Of a stretch of 64,000 nucleotides of DNA, positions 23,499 to 32,262 are shown piece after piece. A program made the position numbers and the translations under genes. The notes under the pieces were generated by a model, which had not been told where the DNA came from, ran no database searches, and saw only the letters and a list, made by a program, of their open reading frames with translations. Positions within the stretch are counted from its first letter, which is position 1, and every line of letters begins with the position of its first letter. Origin of the DNA: Clostridiales bacterium UBA1728 (GTDB lineage Bacteria > Bacillota > Clostridia > Oscillospirales > Oscillospiraceae); contig DCIK01000005.1 in NCBI GenBank assembly GCA_002315975.1, forward strand, positions 44,996 through 108,995. The letters run 5' to 3'.

Positions 23499-24226
23499 GC
23501 GCCTATAACGCTCTGGCGCAGGACTATGATGCCCTTACCGAGGACATCCCATACGAGGCTCTGGCAGACTGGTATCAGGCGGCTCTGACCCGAAAGGGCG
23601 GGGCCGTCTCCACGCTTCTGGATTTAGGCTGCGGCACGGGTACGCTGACCCTGCTGATGGCCCGGCGGGGCTTTGAACTCATCGGCACCGACGCCTCCGC
23701 CGAAATGCTCTCCCGCTTCCAGCAGAAGCTCTACGATCTGCCCAAGGGGACGGTGCGCCCGCTGCTGCTCTGTCAGCGCAGCGAGGAGCTGGACCTCTAC
23801 GGCACCGTGGACGGGGCCTACTGCTCCTTAGACGGCATGAACTATCTCCCCGGCGAGCTGCTTGGGGAGGTTTTTCGGCGGCTGCATCTCTTCATCGCCC
23901 CGGGCGGCATTCTGGCCTTCGACTTCTTCAGCGAGGAGCGCATGAAGGGGCTGGACGGCCAGTGCTTTGTGGACGAGAAGGACGGTCTGCTCTGTCTCTG
24001 GCGCGCCTCCTATGAAAGCGGTGTTCTCCGCTACGGCATGGACATCTTCACCGAGGGGGAGGACGGTCTCTGGGAGCGGGAGCAGGAGGAGCATACGGAA
24101 TTTTTCCACAGCCCGGAAACCCTCTCTGCGCTTTTGCGGGAGAACGGCTTCGGCAATATTGAAATTGATGGAGACGGCCCCCAGCATGAGCTGGGGCGGC
24201 TGTTCCTCACAGCGGAAAGGATATGA
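23495..24226 (+). CDS. Class I SAM-dependent methyltransferase
   Basis: A 243-residue Rossmann-fold methyltransferase. It starts with the small-molecule methyltransferase wording YNALAQDYDALTEDIPYEALADW, then has SAM motif I LLDLGCGTGTLTLLMARRG (about residues 42-60), the acidic strand-2 end ELIGTDASAEML and motif post-I VDGAYCSLDGMNYL. Substrate unknown. It is the middle gene between yerC and hslO, overlapping the former by 4 bases and 6 bases before the latter. Confidence 0.85.
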   Translation: MSAYNALAQDYDALTEDIPYEALADWYQAALTRKGGAVSTLLDLGCGTGTLTLLMARRGFELIGTDASAEMLSRFQQKLYDLPKGTVRPLLLCQRSEELDLYGTVDGAYCSLDGMNYLPGELLGEVFRRLHLFIAPGGILAFDFFSEERMKGLDGQCFVDEKDGLLCLWRASYESGVLRYGMDIFTEGEDGLWEREQEEHTEFFHSPETLSALLRENGFGNIEIDGDGPQHELGRLFLTAERI

Positions 24227-24232
24227 AATACG

Positions 24233-25105
24233 ATGGGTGAAATACTCCGTGCGGTGTCCGATGCGGACGATGTAAAGATTTCCGTGGTAACGGCCCGGGA
24301 TGCGGTGGAGCGTGCCCGCCTGATCCACGGCCTTCAGCCTGTGGGTACAGCGGCACTGGGCAGAACCCTCTGCGGCGCGTCCATGCTGGGCGAGGTTATG
24401 AAGGAAGAGCGGGCGGCGGTTTCCGTCCGCATCAACGGCGGCGGCCCTCTGGGCACGGTGCTGGCCATCTCCGACAGTGAGGGCAATGTCCGGGGCTATG
24501 TGGAAAACCCCGAGGTGGACCTGCCCATCCGGCAGAGCGACGGCAAGCTGGATGTGGGTGCCGCCGTGGGGCGGGACGGTCTTCTGACCGTCAGCCGCGA
24601 TATCGGCCTTAAGGAGCCCTATACCGGCTCCACGGAACTCCGTAGCGGCGAGATCGGCGAGGATCTGGCTGCCTACCTCACCGAGAGCGAGCAGCTGGGC
24701 GCGGCCTGCGGTCTGGGCGTGCTGGTGGATACGGACTGCAGCGTGAAGGCTGCCGGCGGCTTCATCGTGCAGCTGATGCCCTTCGCCCCCGAGGAGACGG
24801 TGCGGCAGCTGGAGGACAACATCTTCATGATGGACCAGCTCACCACCATTTTAGATGAGGACGACATCGAGGAGGTCATCCGGCAGGTACTCAAGGACAT
24901 CCCCTGGCACATGGTGGAGCGGCACCCCATGGAGTACCGCTGCGACTGCAGCCGGGAGCGGGTCACCAGAGCACTGCTGAGTCTCTCCGACGACGATCTC
25001 AACGAGCTCACCGCCGACGGTGCCCCCATCGAGGTAAGCTGCCGCTTCTGCGATGCGGTGTATAGGATTACCGCGGAGGAGATACTGAAAATGGCGGAGG
25101 AATAA
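24233..25105 (+). CDS. hslO: Hsp33 redox-regulated chaperone
   Basis: A 290-residue Hsp33. The C-terminal zinc switch is present as CDCSRERV (C-x-C) and SCRFCDAVY (C-x-x-C), and the N-terminal domain has GTAALGRTLCGASMLGEVMKEERAAVSVRINGGGPLG. In the reduced state the four Cys hold zinc; on oxidation and unfolding they form disulfides and the holdase activity is switched on. An obligate anaerobe would use it when exposed to oxygen. AAAGGA lies upstream of the ATG, six bases after the methyltransferase stop. A shared bidirectional terminator follows. Confidence 0.94.
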   Translation: MGEILRAVSDADDVKISVVTARDAVERARLIHGLQPVGTAALGRTLCGASMLGEVMKEERAAVSVRINGGGPLGTVLAISDSEGNVRGYVENPEVDLPIRQSDGKLDVGAAVGRDGLLTVSRDIGLKEPYTGSTELRSGEIGEDLAAYLTESEQLGAACGLGVLVDTDCSVKAAGGFIVQLMPFAPEETVRQLEDNIFMMDQLTTILDEDDIEEVIRQVLKDIPWHMVERHPMEYRCDCSRERVTRALLSLSDDDLNELTADGAPIEVSCRFCDAVYRITAEEILKMAEE

Positions 25106-25276
25106 GTCTCCCTGCAAAGAAGATCTCCTCTCGGCTCCCCTGTTGCGAAGCAATGGGGGAGCTGTCGCGAAGCGACTGAGGGGGAGAGTCTATCGGTTCC
25201 CCCTCTCCCCAGTGTGCGCACTGGGGACCTCCCCCTCGGCTTCGCCGACAGGGGCGGCAAGGGGACTGTACGCAAC
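25106..25276. repeat. R1 palindromic repeat after hslO
   Basis: The long form of R1 spans about 25130-25262: CTCGGCTCCCCTGTTGCGAA facing GGGGGAGCTGTCGCGAAGCG, then CCCCAGTGTGCGCACTGGGG and CCTCGGCTTCGCCGACAGGG. It is nearly the same as the copy at 8.83 kb. Confidence 0.65.
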
Positions 25277-25347
25277 AAAAGGGCTGTGTGAATCAGCGAA
25301 AGCACACAATTGTGTTAATCGCTTCTTTTCATACAGCCCTTTTTTTA
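25277..25347. terminator. Bidirectional terminator between hslO and the L,D-transpeptidase gene
   Basis: GGGCTGTGTGAA (25281-25292) faces TTCATACAGCCC (25328-25339), with an inner GCACACAATTGTGT palindrome; A-rich sequence lies on one side and seven T on the other. The T run runs into the stop codon of the minus-strand gene (25345-25347). It is the same hairpin family as at 102-172 and 28059-28120. Confidence 0.8.
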
Positions 25348-26796
25348 GTTCCTCACAATCACCAGCATCCCCATAAAGCTATTATCATAGATAATCTTCA
25401 TGGCATCGATGGGGGTATTCACGCAGCCGTGGGAGCCGGTTTCCTTGTAGATGTCGCCGCCGTACTCATCCCGCCAGTCGGAGTCGTGGATGCCGATGCC
25501 GCCGTCAAAGGGCATCCAGTAGTCCACGTGGTCGTTCCAGGTGGGGCCGGTGAGCACCGTGTCGGTGACCATGCCGTAAATCTGGAAGATGCCCAGCCGG
25601 GTGATGTTGTTGGTGAGCACATCGCCGGTGACCACGGGCGCTTCCACTAAAAGCTGACCGTCATGGTAGAACCAGATGTACTGGTTGTCGAGACTGACCT
25701 CCAGACAGTTGTTCACATCTCCGTGCCAGCCGTAGGCGGACTGGAGCCACCAGGTATAGTCGTAGCTGGTACTGAGCTGCCCCTGGTGCTGCTCCAGCGC
25801 CGCGCAGAGCTGGGCATCCAGCGTGGCGCGATCCAGCTTATAGCCCGTATCGTTGGGCTTCAGGTACAGAAATTCCCGGGTTGCGGCGCAGCGGCCATAC
25901 TTGGCCATGGTGCCGTCCACGCCCAGCTCATCGCAGATGCTGTCCATCCGCGCTGTGACCCGCGTGGGCTCCACCCGAACCTCGGCACCGGGGGTCAGAC
26001 AGTCTTCGTTGAGCATGGCAAAAATATCGGCAAAGCTCAGTGTGTACTCAATATTGTCCACAAAGCGGATGGAAATCTGCGAGCCGGTGTAGGCCTCCAC
26101 GGCGGCCTTCTGGGCGAGAGCGGCCTCATCGGCCTCGCTGCCGATGCGCTCATAGGCGTGGGGCACAGTCACCTGCCAGATGCTGCCGAAGCTGTTGTTC
26201 TGCCCCAGAAAGCCGCATACGGCCTCGGTGCAGGCGGCGGCATCGTAGAGATTGCCGTGGGTGGGCTCGGTGAAGTACAGAGCGTTTTCATCGGCGCAGA
26301 GAACGGCATCCAGCGGCTCGTCGGCTATGTAGCCTACAGGGAAGAGAGCCGCATTCACCGCTGCGGCCACGGCCTCTTCGGACACGGCGAAGAGGGATCC
26401 GCCGCTGACAGCGGTCTGGAGATTGGCGGCGTAGTCCTGCTGTCCCACCAGCGTGGTCAGAGGCAGGGTGAAGAGGGTGTTGCCGTCCTCATCGGAGACG
26501 GAGAGAGTCTGCGCCTCGGTGAGCCCCCTGAGCATATTGGCGGCCTCGTCATACTCCATGCCGCCCAGATCAACGCCGGCCACCACGGTGCCCTTGCGGA
26601 CGCGGCTGCTGATGATGTTATAGCCGTAGCTCACCACGCCGATGAGCGCGGCAATGCAGAGAACGAGCAGGATCCAAAGCAGCGCGTTGGATCGGGTCTT
26701 TCCCTGAGAGCTCTTCTTTGTTCCGTCCACATGGAAGTCTGCGTTTTTGGGGTCCTTGCTCCGCAGCTCTTCGATGCGCTTGCCGGTTTTATCCAT
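25345..26796 (-). CDS. Membrane-anchored L,D-transpeptidase (YkuD domain)
   Basis: A 483-residue type II membrane protein. A charged cytosolic start is followed by one helix (ALLWILLVLCIAALIGVVSYGYN), then two repeats of a peptidoglycan-binding-4-type domain (AEANML-like EYDEAANMLRGLTEAQTL... and the region to about residue 330). The C-terminal YkuD domain has His in GIGIHDSDWRDEYGGD and the active-site SHGCVNTPIDAMKI. It would make 3-3 crosslinks in peptidoglycan or attach proteins to it. It starts 2 bases after the stop of the CapA-like gene, with AGGAGGG inside that gene's end, so the two are coupled. Confidence 0.92.
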   Translation of the reverse strand: MDKTGKRIEELRSKDPKNADFHVDGTKKSSQGKTRSNALLWILLVLCIAALIGVVSYGYNIISSRVRKGTVVAGVDLGGMEYDEAANMLRGLTEAQTLSVSDEDGNTLFTLPLTTLVGQQDYAANLQTAVSGGSLFAVSEEAVAAAVNAALFPVGYIADEPLDAVLCADENALYFTEPTHGNLYDAAACTEAVCGFLGQNNSFGSIWQVTVPHAYERIGSEADEAALAQKAAVEAYTGSQISIRFVDNIEYTLSFADIFAMLNEDCLTPGAEVRVEPTRVTARMDSICDELGVDGTMAKYGRCAATREFLYLKPNDTGYKLDRATLDAQLCAALEQHQGQLSTSYDYTWWLQSAYGWHGDVNNCLEVSLDNQYIWFYHDGQLLVEAPVVTGDVLTNNITRLGIFQIYGMVTDTVLTGPTWNDHVDYWMPFDGGIGIHDSDWRDEYGGDIYKETGSHGCVNTPIDAMKIIYDNSFMGMLVIVRN

Positions 26797-26798
26797 GT

Positions 26799-27965
26799 TC
26801 AGCCCTCCTGATGCATGAAGGAATAGTCCACGTTGGAGTTGGGCCCGCTGTAGTCTCCCCTGAGCTTGGAGAGAGCGCGGGCATAGTCCTCGCTGTCCTC
26901 CTCGTAGGGGGTGGGGCAGTAGTCATTGCTGTCTTTCACCGAGGAAATGGCGCAGGGGATGAGCGTAATGCCCGCATAGGCCAGCTTTCCGTCCTCCTGC
27001 CGCTGATAGTGAAGCTGGGCAATGGCGGTGTCCTGATCGTCGGGGTTGGTGTTGCCGCCGAAGCACCAGTTGCCCATGCTGTAGAAGATCACGCCGCCGT
27101 TATACTTCTCCATGGGCTGCAGCCGATGGGGATGGGAGCCGTAGACAATGTCGGCCCCGGCGTCGATGGCCCGGTGCGCCAGCGTGGTCTGGTCGGGCGT
27201 CTGGTAGTAGCTGCCCTCCTGCCCCCAGTGGGCGGCCACGATGACCAGCTCCGCACCCTGCTCCCGGAGGGCCGCCACCGCCTCGGGCATACGCTCAAAG
27301 GCGTTGGTGTAGTAGTTAAACATACTGTACACGCCGATAACCACGCCGCTCTGGGTGGTATACAGGCTCCCCTCGCCGTCACCGCTGTGGCCTATGCCCC
27401 GCGCATCCAGCAGCGAGCAGGTATCGCCGTAGAGCGCCTGCCCGTAGTCCAGGGCATGGTTATTGGCGGTGGTCACATACTCCACTCTGCCCAGCGTGAG
27501 AATGTCCGCCGCCGCGGCGGGAGCGAGGAAGGAGAAGGTGCTGGCACTCCAGCCCTGTTGATCGGAGAGGGTACACTCTAAATTGGCGATGGTAAAATCA
27601 TCGGCTGCGAAAATATCTGCCGTATGGGAAAAGGGATAGGCCCAGTTGCTGCCCACCACATTTTCAAAGGAGTTGCCGAAGTTCCGGATGCCCGGATAGC
27701 TGGCCAGGGTGCAGTCGCCCACCATGGATATGGTGATGACCTGCGGCGTAGGTTCAGGCGTAGGCTCGGGCGTGGGTTCAGGTGTCGGCTCAGGCGTAGG
27801 TTCTGAGGTCGGCTCTGGCGTAGGTTCCGCTGTGGGCACTGCCGTGGGCGCGGGTGTCGGAGCGGGCTCCTGCGGTGCGCTGATGATGGCATAGCCGCAG
27901 GCAAAAACTGCCGCTACAAGCAGCAGGGAAAAGAGCTTCAACAGGGTTTGCGTACTACGAGACAT
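26799..27965 (-). CDS. CapA-like (PGA_cap) extracellular metallophosphatase-fold protein
   Basis: A protein of about 388 residues. It has a signal or anchor segment (LLKLFSLLLVAAVFACGYAII), then a Pro-Thr-Glu tandem linker of twelve-base units at 27730-27870 (PTPEP repeats), then a CapA domain with ISMVGDCTLASY, FTIANLECTLS, VTTANNHALDYG, VIVAAHWGQEG and DIVYGSHPHRLQPME. CapA relatives take part in poly-gamma-glutamate synthesis or surface polymer handling, with a calcineurin-like fold. The start is ambiguous: ATG 27977 is only one base from AAAAAGGA; ATG 27965 is 13 bases away and is used here. Operon with the L,D-transpeptidase suggests a wall-polymer role. Confidence 0.85.
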   Translation of the reverse strand: MSRSTQTLLKLFSLLLVAAVFACGYAIISAPQEPAPTPAPTAVPTAEPTPEPTSEPTPEPTPEPTPEPTPEPTPQVITISMVGDCTLASYPGIRNFGNSFENVVGSNWAYPFSHTADIFAADDFTIANLECTLSDQQGWSASTFSFLAPAAAADILTLGRVEYVTTANNHALDYGQALYGDTCSLLDARGIGHSGDGEGSLYTTQSGVVIGVYSMFNYYTNAFERMPEAVAALREQGAELVIVAAHWGQEGSYYQTPDQTTLAHRAIDAGADIVYGSHPHRLQPMEKYNGGVIFYSMGNWCFGGNTNPDDQDTAIAQLHYQRQEDGKLAYAGITLIPCAISSVKDSNDYCPTPYEEDSEDYARALSKLRGDYSGPNSNVDYSFMHQEG

Positions 27966-28058
27966 AAACGCAGTCATATCCTTTTTGTTTAGTCGGAATA
28001 GTATACCATGTTTTTCTCCCGGTATCAAGGGAAAAGTGACAAAATGGAAACAAAATAT

Positions 28059-28120
28059 GGGGATGTGTCAAAAGTAGTGATTTGCACAAATATGTGCTTT
28101 CACTGCTTCACACATCCCCA
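28059..28120 (-). terminator. Long-stem terminator after the TPM-domain gene
   Basis: GGGGATGTGT faces ACACATCCCC, with an inner AGTAGTGATTTGCACAAATA / TATGTGCTTTCACTGCTT duplex that makes an almost continuous stem. On the minus strand it is followed by ATATTTTG. It separates the TPM gene from the CapA gene. Confidence 0.7.
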
Positions 28121-28131
28121 TTGCTGCGCAT

Positions 28132-28310
28132 AGCTCCCTCGCCTTCCCTGTCGGCGCGGCCGATGAGGGAGGTTCCCAGCGGCTCAGGCGGCCTCTCTTG
28201 CGCTACGCGCAATTCACCTTCTGCGCAGACTGGGGAGAGGGGAAATCGATAAGTTGCCCCCTCAGCCGCTTCGCGGCAGCTCCCCCATTCCCTACGGGAA
28301 CAGGGGAGCC
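28132..28310. repeat. R1 palindromic repeat (reverse copy)
   Basis: The long R1 form is in reverse orientation: GCTCCCTCGCCTTCCCTGTC ... CCCCTCAGCCGCTTCGCGGC ... TACGGGAACAGGGGAGCC. It fills most of the gap between the CapA and TPM genes. Nothing else is seen in this gap. Confidence 0.6.
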
Positions 28311-28368
28311 AAGAGTATGCTGTTTATTGTGCACTTTGTGCGATTTTTTTCTAACTTATTAAACCGCG

Positions 28369-29268
28369 TCAGCGTCGGCCGCCGCCGCCGCCGGAGTGAC
28401 CGCCGCCGCCGTGACCCATGCCGCCGCCACCGGAGCGACCGCCGCCACCGAAGCCGCCGGAGCGACCGCCGCCGCTGCCACCGAAGCCGCCGGGGCGACT
28501 GCCGCCGCCACCGCCACCGCGATAGCCGCCGCCGAAGCCGCCGCCTCTGGGGGGCCTGCGGTTGTTGTTCAGGAGCCTGTTAAAGACAAACAGGTTCAGA
28601 AGTCCGCCGCCGCCACCGCGACCGCCGCTGTTGAGCAGCAGGAAGATGATGAGCAGCAGAATAATGCTGCCGAATCGGCTGCTGCGCTGAGGCGAAGAGC
28701 CGTAGCTCCCGGAGGCAGAGGTATAGCTGCTGCCTGTATTGGTGCCGGAGGAGGAAACGGTGCTGACGGAGGACACATTGTAGTGCTTGAGATACCAGTT
28801 ACCCAGCGCGTCCACAAGCGCCTCTACGGCATCGTCATAGCTGCCCTTGTCGTATTTGTCCCAGAAATACTGGTCCAGATAGTCGTCGGCTGCGTTGCTG
28901 CCGAAGGAGCCCAGAATGCCGGCACCCACTGCCAGCCAGCCCTTGTTCTCCTTGGTGGCGAAAAGGAGGAGCATACCGTTATTCTCCGTGGAGGAGCCCA
29001 CGCCCCAATCATTCATGAGGGTATAAGCGTATTCGTCGGCGTAGAGCCCGTCCATGTACTCCACGGATACCACCACGATCTGAGCACCCTTGCACTGGCT
29101 TTCCAGCTGGGCATTGAGCGTGATGATCTTCTGCTCCAGCTCGTCAGACAGCACACCCGCATCATCGCAGACATAAAAGCTGCTGCTCTGCTGCACCACG
29201 GCAAAGACCTGCAGGGGCAGGACAAGGGCAAAAAGCAAAGCAAAGAGAAACGCAAATCTTTTTTTCAT
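28369..29268 (-). CDS. TPM domain (YgcG/Psb32-like) membrane protein with Gly-rich tail
   Basis: A 299-residue exported protein: signal peptide (RFAFLFALLFALVLPLQVFA), TPM domain (VCDDAGVLSDELEQKIITLNAQLESQCKGAQIVVVSVEYMDG, EKNNGMLLLFATKENKGWLAVGAGI-like segment), a hydrophobic span (FGSIILLLIIFLLLN) and a long Gly/Arg/Ser-rich tail ending GGGGHSGGGGGRR. This is the architecture of the TPM proteins often found with LemA, which lies just upstream here. The family is thought to work at the membrane in envelope maintenance. The tail is low complexity and coded by GCC/ACC-rich repeats. Gap to the LemA-like gene is 257 bases and holds a repeat. Confidence 0.87.
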   Translation of the reverse strand: MKKRFAFLFALLFALVLPLQVFAVVQQSSSFYVCDDAGVLSDELEQKIITLNAQLESQCKGAQIVVVSVEYMDGLYADEYAYTLMNDWGVGSSTENNGMLLLFATKENKGWLAVGAGILGSFGSNAADDYLDQYFWDKYDKGSYDDAVEALVDALGNWYLKHYNVSSVSTVSSSGTNTGSSYTSASGSYGSSPQRSSRFGSIILLLIIFLLLNSGGRGGGGGLLNLFVFNRLLNNNRRPPRGGGFGGGYRGGGGGGSRPGGFGGSGGGRSGGFGGGGRSGGGGMGHGGGGHSGGGGGRR

Positions 29269-29347
29269 CGAATATCCTTTTGTTTTTGTTAAAGTGAAGA
29301 AACCTGAACCTGCTTCAATAAATGGATTAGCTCTTTAGAACCTATGA

Positions 29348-29462
29348 CCCCGTAGGGCACGGCCTCCCGGCCGTGCCGTGTGGGACAAGCACTATGTCCG
29401 CTCTATCCGGACAGAGAAACAATCGCAGGCTTTCGGCACGGCCGGGAGGCCGTGCCCTACAC
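29348..29462. repeat. Large inverted R3-type repeat
   Basis: GTAGGGCACGGCCTCCCGGC at about 29352 faces GCCGGGAGGCCGTGCCCTAC ending at about 29460, with TGTCCGCTCTATCCGGACA as a small hairpin in the loop. It lies between the LemA-like and TPM genes and could lower read-through between them. Confidence 0.65.
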
Positions 29463-29525
29463 TGGCTTTTCTACGATAGCAGCCGCTAAGTCCAAACTGT
29501 TTCTCATTCTCACAAACACGATTAA

Positions 29526-30068
29526 TCATGCAAATTTCTGCGGCAGTTCGTCTTCTATGAGAGGGAGAAGGAGACGCACATGGGGAGCCTCCAGAAGCTG
29601 AGCGAACTCCCGCTGCGCCTGGTGGTAATCGGCCTGCTCCATGAGCCGCTGGGCGTTGGTCATGTTGCTGTAGTAGCGCTGTGCCCACTGGCTGTCCTCG
29701 CTGCTGAGTCCGGCCTTTTCTGCGGCGCTCATGGCCTCGGCGGCGGCAGTGTTCAGCTCCTCGTTGAGGGTGAAGAGCCGCTCCGCCCTGTCCATGTCCA
29801 TGTCTGTGTCATAGAGGGCGTTATAGGCGCTGCGCAGCCGAGCGCAGACATCGGAGAGGGAGCTGTAGCGGCTCAGCACACTCCAGAGCTGAGAGGCGTT
29901 GGAGCAGCGCTCCGCTAACTTTTCCGCAATGCCGTATTTGGCCGCCCAGACCTGCTCCAGCGCATCCTCCTGCCTGTCGAGATTGCGCTCGATGTTCCAC
30001 GCGGTGCTGCCTATGACCAGCAATAGGGCGCAGAGGAGGGCAACGGCGCGATTTTCAAGGATTTTCAC
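29526..30068 (-). CDS. LemA-like membrane protein
   Basis: A 180-residue protein with one N-terminal membrane helix (VALLCALLLVIGSTAWNIERNLD) and a helical, charged remainder. It resembles LemA in layout: a short exterior N-terminus, one helix, then a bundle with Y-x-S-L... and ANAEAM-like SAAEKAG segments, and is somewhat more diverged than typical LemA. The GTG start codon lies 7 bases beyond the telA stop. Its association with a TPM protein and with telA supports the assignment. Function unproven. Confidence 0.75.
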   Translation of the reverse strand: MKILENRAVALLCALLLVIGSTAWNIERNLDRQEDALEQVWAAKYGIAEKLAERCSNASQLWSVLSRYSSLSDVCARLRSAYNALYDTDMDMDRAERLFTLNEELNTAAAEAMSAAEKAGLSSEDSQWAQRYYSNMTNAQRLMEQADYHQAQREFAQLLEAPHVRLLLPLIEDELPQKFA

Positions 30069-30074
30069 GGTTGA

Positions 30075-31235
30075 TCAGCCTTTCATCTCCAGCAGCTTCT
30101 GCTTCAGCTCGGCCTCCATCTGACCCAGCTCCTGCTCGGCCTGGGCTCTGCGGACGCGACCCTCATCCTGAATCTGGCGAACCTCCTCCAGCGTGTCGAT
30201 GAGGTGCTGGTTGGTCTTGCGGAGAGTCTCCAGCTCCACGATGCCCTTCTCGGCCTCGCGGGCGATGGCCACGCTGCCCTGATGGAGATCGGCGGCGTTC
30301 TTTTCCAGCAGCTTGTTGGTAATATCCGTCACGGCGGAGCTGGCCTCCATGGCCTGCTTGGAGTGGTGGAGGGAGAGCGCCATAACCATCTGGCTCTTCC
30401 ACAGGGGAATGGTGTTGACGATGGCGGTCTGAATCTTCTCGTTCATGACCAGATCGTTGTTCTGAATCATGCGGATCTGGGGGGACATCTGCAGGGAGAT
30501 CATGCGGGTCAGCTCCAGATCGTGAATCTTCTTCTCAAAGCGGTTGATGAGCTCTGCGAAGTCGTTGGCGGCCTGGGCATCCTCAGCAAGACCGCTCTCC
30601 TGAGCTTTCCTGGTGAGCTCGGCGAGAGTGGTGTCGCGCAGCTCCTGAATGCGGAGCTTGCCGGCGATGATATACATGGTCAGCTCTTTGAAGTAGGCCT
30701 GATTCAGCTCGAACATCTGATCCATGGTGGCAATGTCCTTGCTGAGCACCACCTGATGCTTCTGCAGCTCGCCGGTAATACGATCTACATTCACCTCGGC
30801 CTTGTCAAACTTGACCTTGGTCTCTTCGATGGTGTTCTTGGCCTTGTGGAAGAGCTTGGCCAGACCCTTGCGCTCCTCCTGCTCGTCAAACTCCAGAGTC
30901 TTCAGCTCCACCACCAGATCGGTGAGCATATCGCCCACGGGACCCATATCCTTGGTGCGAACCTTGCCCAGCGCCTGAGCGGAGAAATCGGAGATGTTCT
31001 TCTGGGCACCGGCACCGTAGGAGAGAACGAGATTCGTGTCGGTCACGTCGATCTGCTTGGAAAACTCCCGGACGGCTGCCTGCTCGGCGGGGGAGAGACG
31101 GTCAATGTCCAGCTTCTCGGCCTCGGGCTTTTCCTCTTCGGTCTTAGTGGTCAGCACAGGGGCAGCAGGAGCCTCCTGCGCAGCGGCAGCGGTGGGGTTC
31201 AGGGTGAGGGTGGGGGTGTATTCGTTCTCAGCCAT
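30075..31235 (-). CDS. telA: TelA family toxic-anion-resistance protein
   Basis: A 386-residue soluble helical protein of the TelA/YaaN family (KQIDVTDTNLVLSYGAGAQKNISDFSAQALGKVRTKDMGPVGDMLTDLVVELK at residues about 65-117, IPLWKSQMVMALSLHHSKQAMEASSAVTDITNKLLEKNA near the end). TelA proteins occur in tellurite and bacteriocin/antibiotic tolerance loci; the mechanism is not settled. The start ATG 31235 (MAENEYTPTLTL) overlaps the end of the xpaC-like gene by 8 bases and has AAAGGAA upstream. This is the xpaC-telA pair known from Bacillus. Confidence 0.88.
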   Translation of the reverse strand: MAENEYTPTLTLNPTAAAAQEAPAAPVLTTKTEEEKPEAEKLDIDRLSPAEQAAVREFSKQIDVTDTNLVLSYGAGAQKNISDFSAQALGKVRTKDMGPVGDMLTDLVVELKTLEFDEQEERKGLAKLFHKAKNTIEETKVKFDKAEVNVDRITGELQKHQVVLSKDIATMDQMFELNQAYFKELTMYIIAGKLRIQELRDTTLAELTRKAQESGLAEDAQAANDFAELINRFEKKIHDLELTRMISLQMSPQIRMIQNNDLVMNEKIQTAIVNTIPLWKSQMVMALSLHHSKQAMEASSAVTDITNKLLEKNAADLHQGSVAIAREAEKGIVELETLRKTNQHLIDTLEEVRQIQDEGRVRRAQAEQELGQMEAELKQKLLEMKG

Positions 31236-31959
31236 TTTGTGTGGTTCCTTTCTCTTTTTCCTCTTTATCGTATTGCGCCATGAAGCTGTTCCAGTCGAGG
31301 GGATTCTTTTCACCCAGACCCTCCCGATCCAGCATACTCTTCATGCTGCGGATTTCTGCATCAATGTCCATGGCCTGGTTGCTGAAGAGAGCGTCCAGCT
31401 GCTTTTTGTAGGCTTCGATGGTGGTGTCGAGCATCTCCTCAATGCTCTGCTTGCTGCGGAGAATGGTCTCGCCGTCGATCTCGGCGGCATCCATGCGGTC
31501 ATAGGCGTTGAGGAGCTTTAATGTTGTGGGCATATAGAAGTCCAGAAACTTCCGGATCTGGGGCACATCGCTCTCGTCGTCCCTGGCGTCCTGAATGATC
31601 TTATCGGATACGGACATCAGCTCGTTGATCTTTGCGCGGACGGCAGGATTCCTGATGGAGCCGTAGAGCCGCCCCATCTCGCTCATGGCCTTCTTGCCGT
31701 CGGCAATTACGGCCTCCACCGCAGGGGAGTAGCGCTCCTCATTTTCAGTCTGCACCGGGACTGCGGGTATATCCGCAGCGGGCTCCGCAGTCTTCTCCCT
31801 GCGCTTCACGGCCACGGCGGTGGCCGCCGCAGCGGACAGACCCAGACCGATGAGCAGGGCGCTGAACTTCAGCAGGGGAACAAACAGGGAATACCCCACA
31901 TAAAAAAGGGCAAACACCCAGATCGGACGTATGCCTTTTCGCTTTTTTGGCTGTTGCAA
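31228..31959 (-). CDS. XpaC-like protein
   Basis: A 243-residue protein with two N-terminal hydrophobic segments (WVFALFYVGYSLFVPLLKF; ALLIGLGLSAAAATAVAV) and a helical cytosolic part (EAVIADGKKAMSEMGRLYGSIRNPAVRAKINELM...FLDFYMPTTLKLLNAYDRMD), which fits the XpaC family ('5-bromo-4-chloroindolyl phosphate hydrolysis protein'). That name comes from an overexpression phenotype; enzymatic activity is doubtful. The start is TTG at 31957-31959 with AGGAGG 8 bases upstream. It overlaps telA, the usual partner. Confidence 0.82.
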   Translation of the reverse strand: MQQPKKRKGIRPIWVFALFYVGYSLFVPLLKFSALLIGLGLSAAAATAVAVKRREKTAEPAADIPAVPVQTENEERYSPAVEAVIADGKKAMSEMGRLYGSIRNPAVRAKINELMSVSDKIIQDARDDESDVPQIRKFLDFYMPTTLKLLNAYDRMDAAEIDGETILRSKQSIEEMLDTTIEAYKKQLDALFSNQAMDIDAEIRSMKSMLDREGLGEKNPLDWNSFMAQYDKEEKEKGTTQNG

Positions 31960-31985
31960 GGGGATGTCCTCCTCATTTCTCTATT

Positions 31986-32186
31986 TAGTCGATTGTAAAA
32001 CTCCGTTTTACAATCGAGGATTTCTCGCGCTCCATCGCGGCGGCAAAGCCGCCTTGGTCGGCGCGAGGGCGCACCAATAGTGTGCGCCTCAGGGTATTTT
32101 CAATCGGGCGAAGCCCAATTGAAAATGATTGAATCCTTTTACGAGGCTAACGAGACAGAACTGGTGAGCACTTTTACAATCGACTA
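31986..32186. repeat. Multi-hairpin dispersed element R4, full copy B (201 bp)
   Basis: The ends TAGTCGATTGTAAAA and TTTTACAATCGACTA are perfect inverted repeats. Hairpin 2 is CTCGCGC facing GCGCGAG (CTCGCAT/ATGCGAG in copies A and C), hairpin 3 is GGCGCAC facing GTGCGCC, and hairpin 4 is ATTTTCAAT-c-GGGC facing GCCC-a-ATTGAAAAT. The region of hairpin 5 is largely deleted (TTTTACGAGGCTAACGAG). The flanks share TATTT on both sides, a possible short target duplication. The rest of the 31960-32262 gap shows nothing further. Confidence 0.75.
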
Positions 32187-32262
32187 TATTTATTCAATAT
32201 TGTGAATTATAGCCCGAATGACCGGAAGCGTCAAGAGCGTTTTGCCCGAATTCACAATGCTG

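Noticed and set aside
27730..27870. Tandem 12-bp repeats that could suggest a CRISPR-like or satellite array.
   Set aside because: They are in frame inside the CapA-like gene and encode a Pro-Thr-Glu linker; there are no spacers.
28375..28560. GCC/ACC-rich tandem sequence as an independent repeat locus.
   Set aside because: It is the coding sequence of the Gly-rich tail of the TPM-domain protein.
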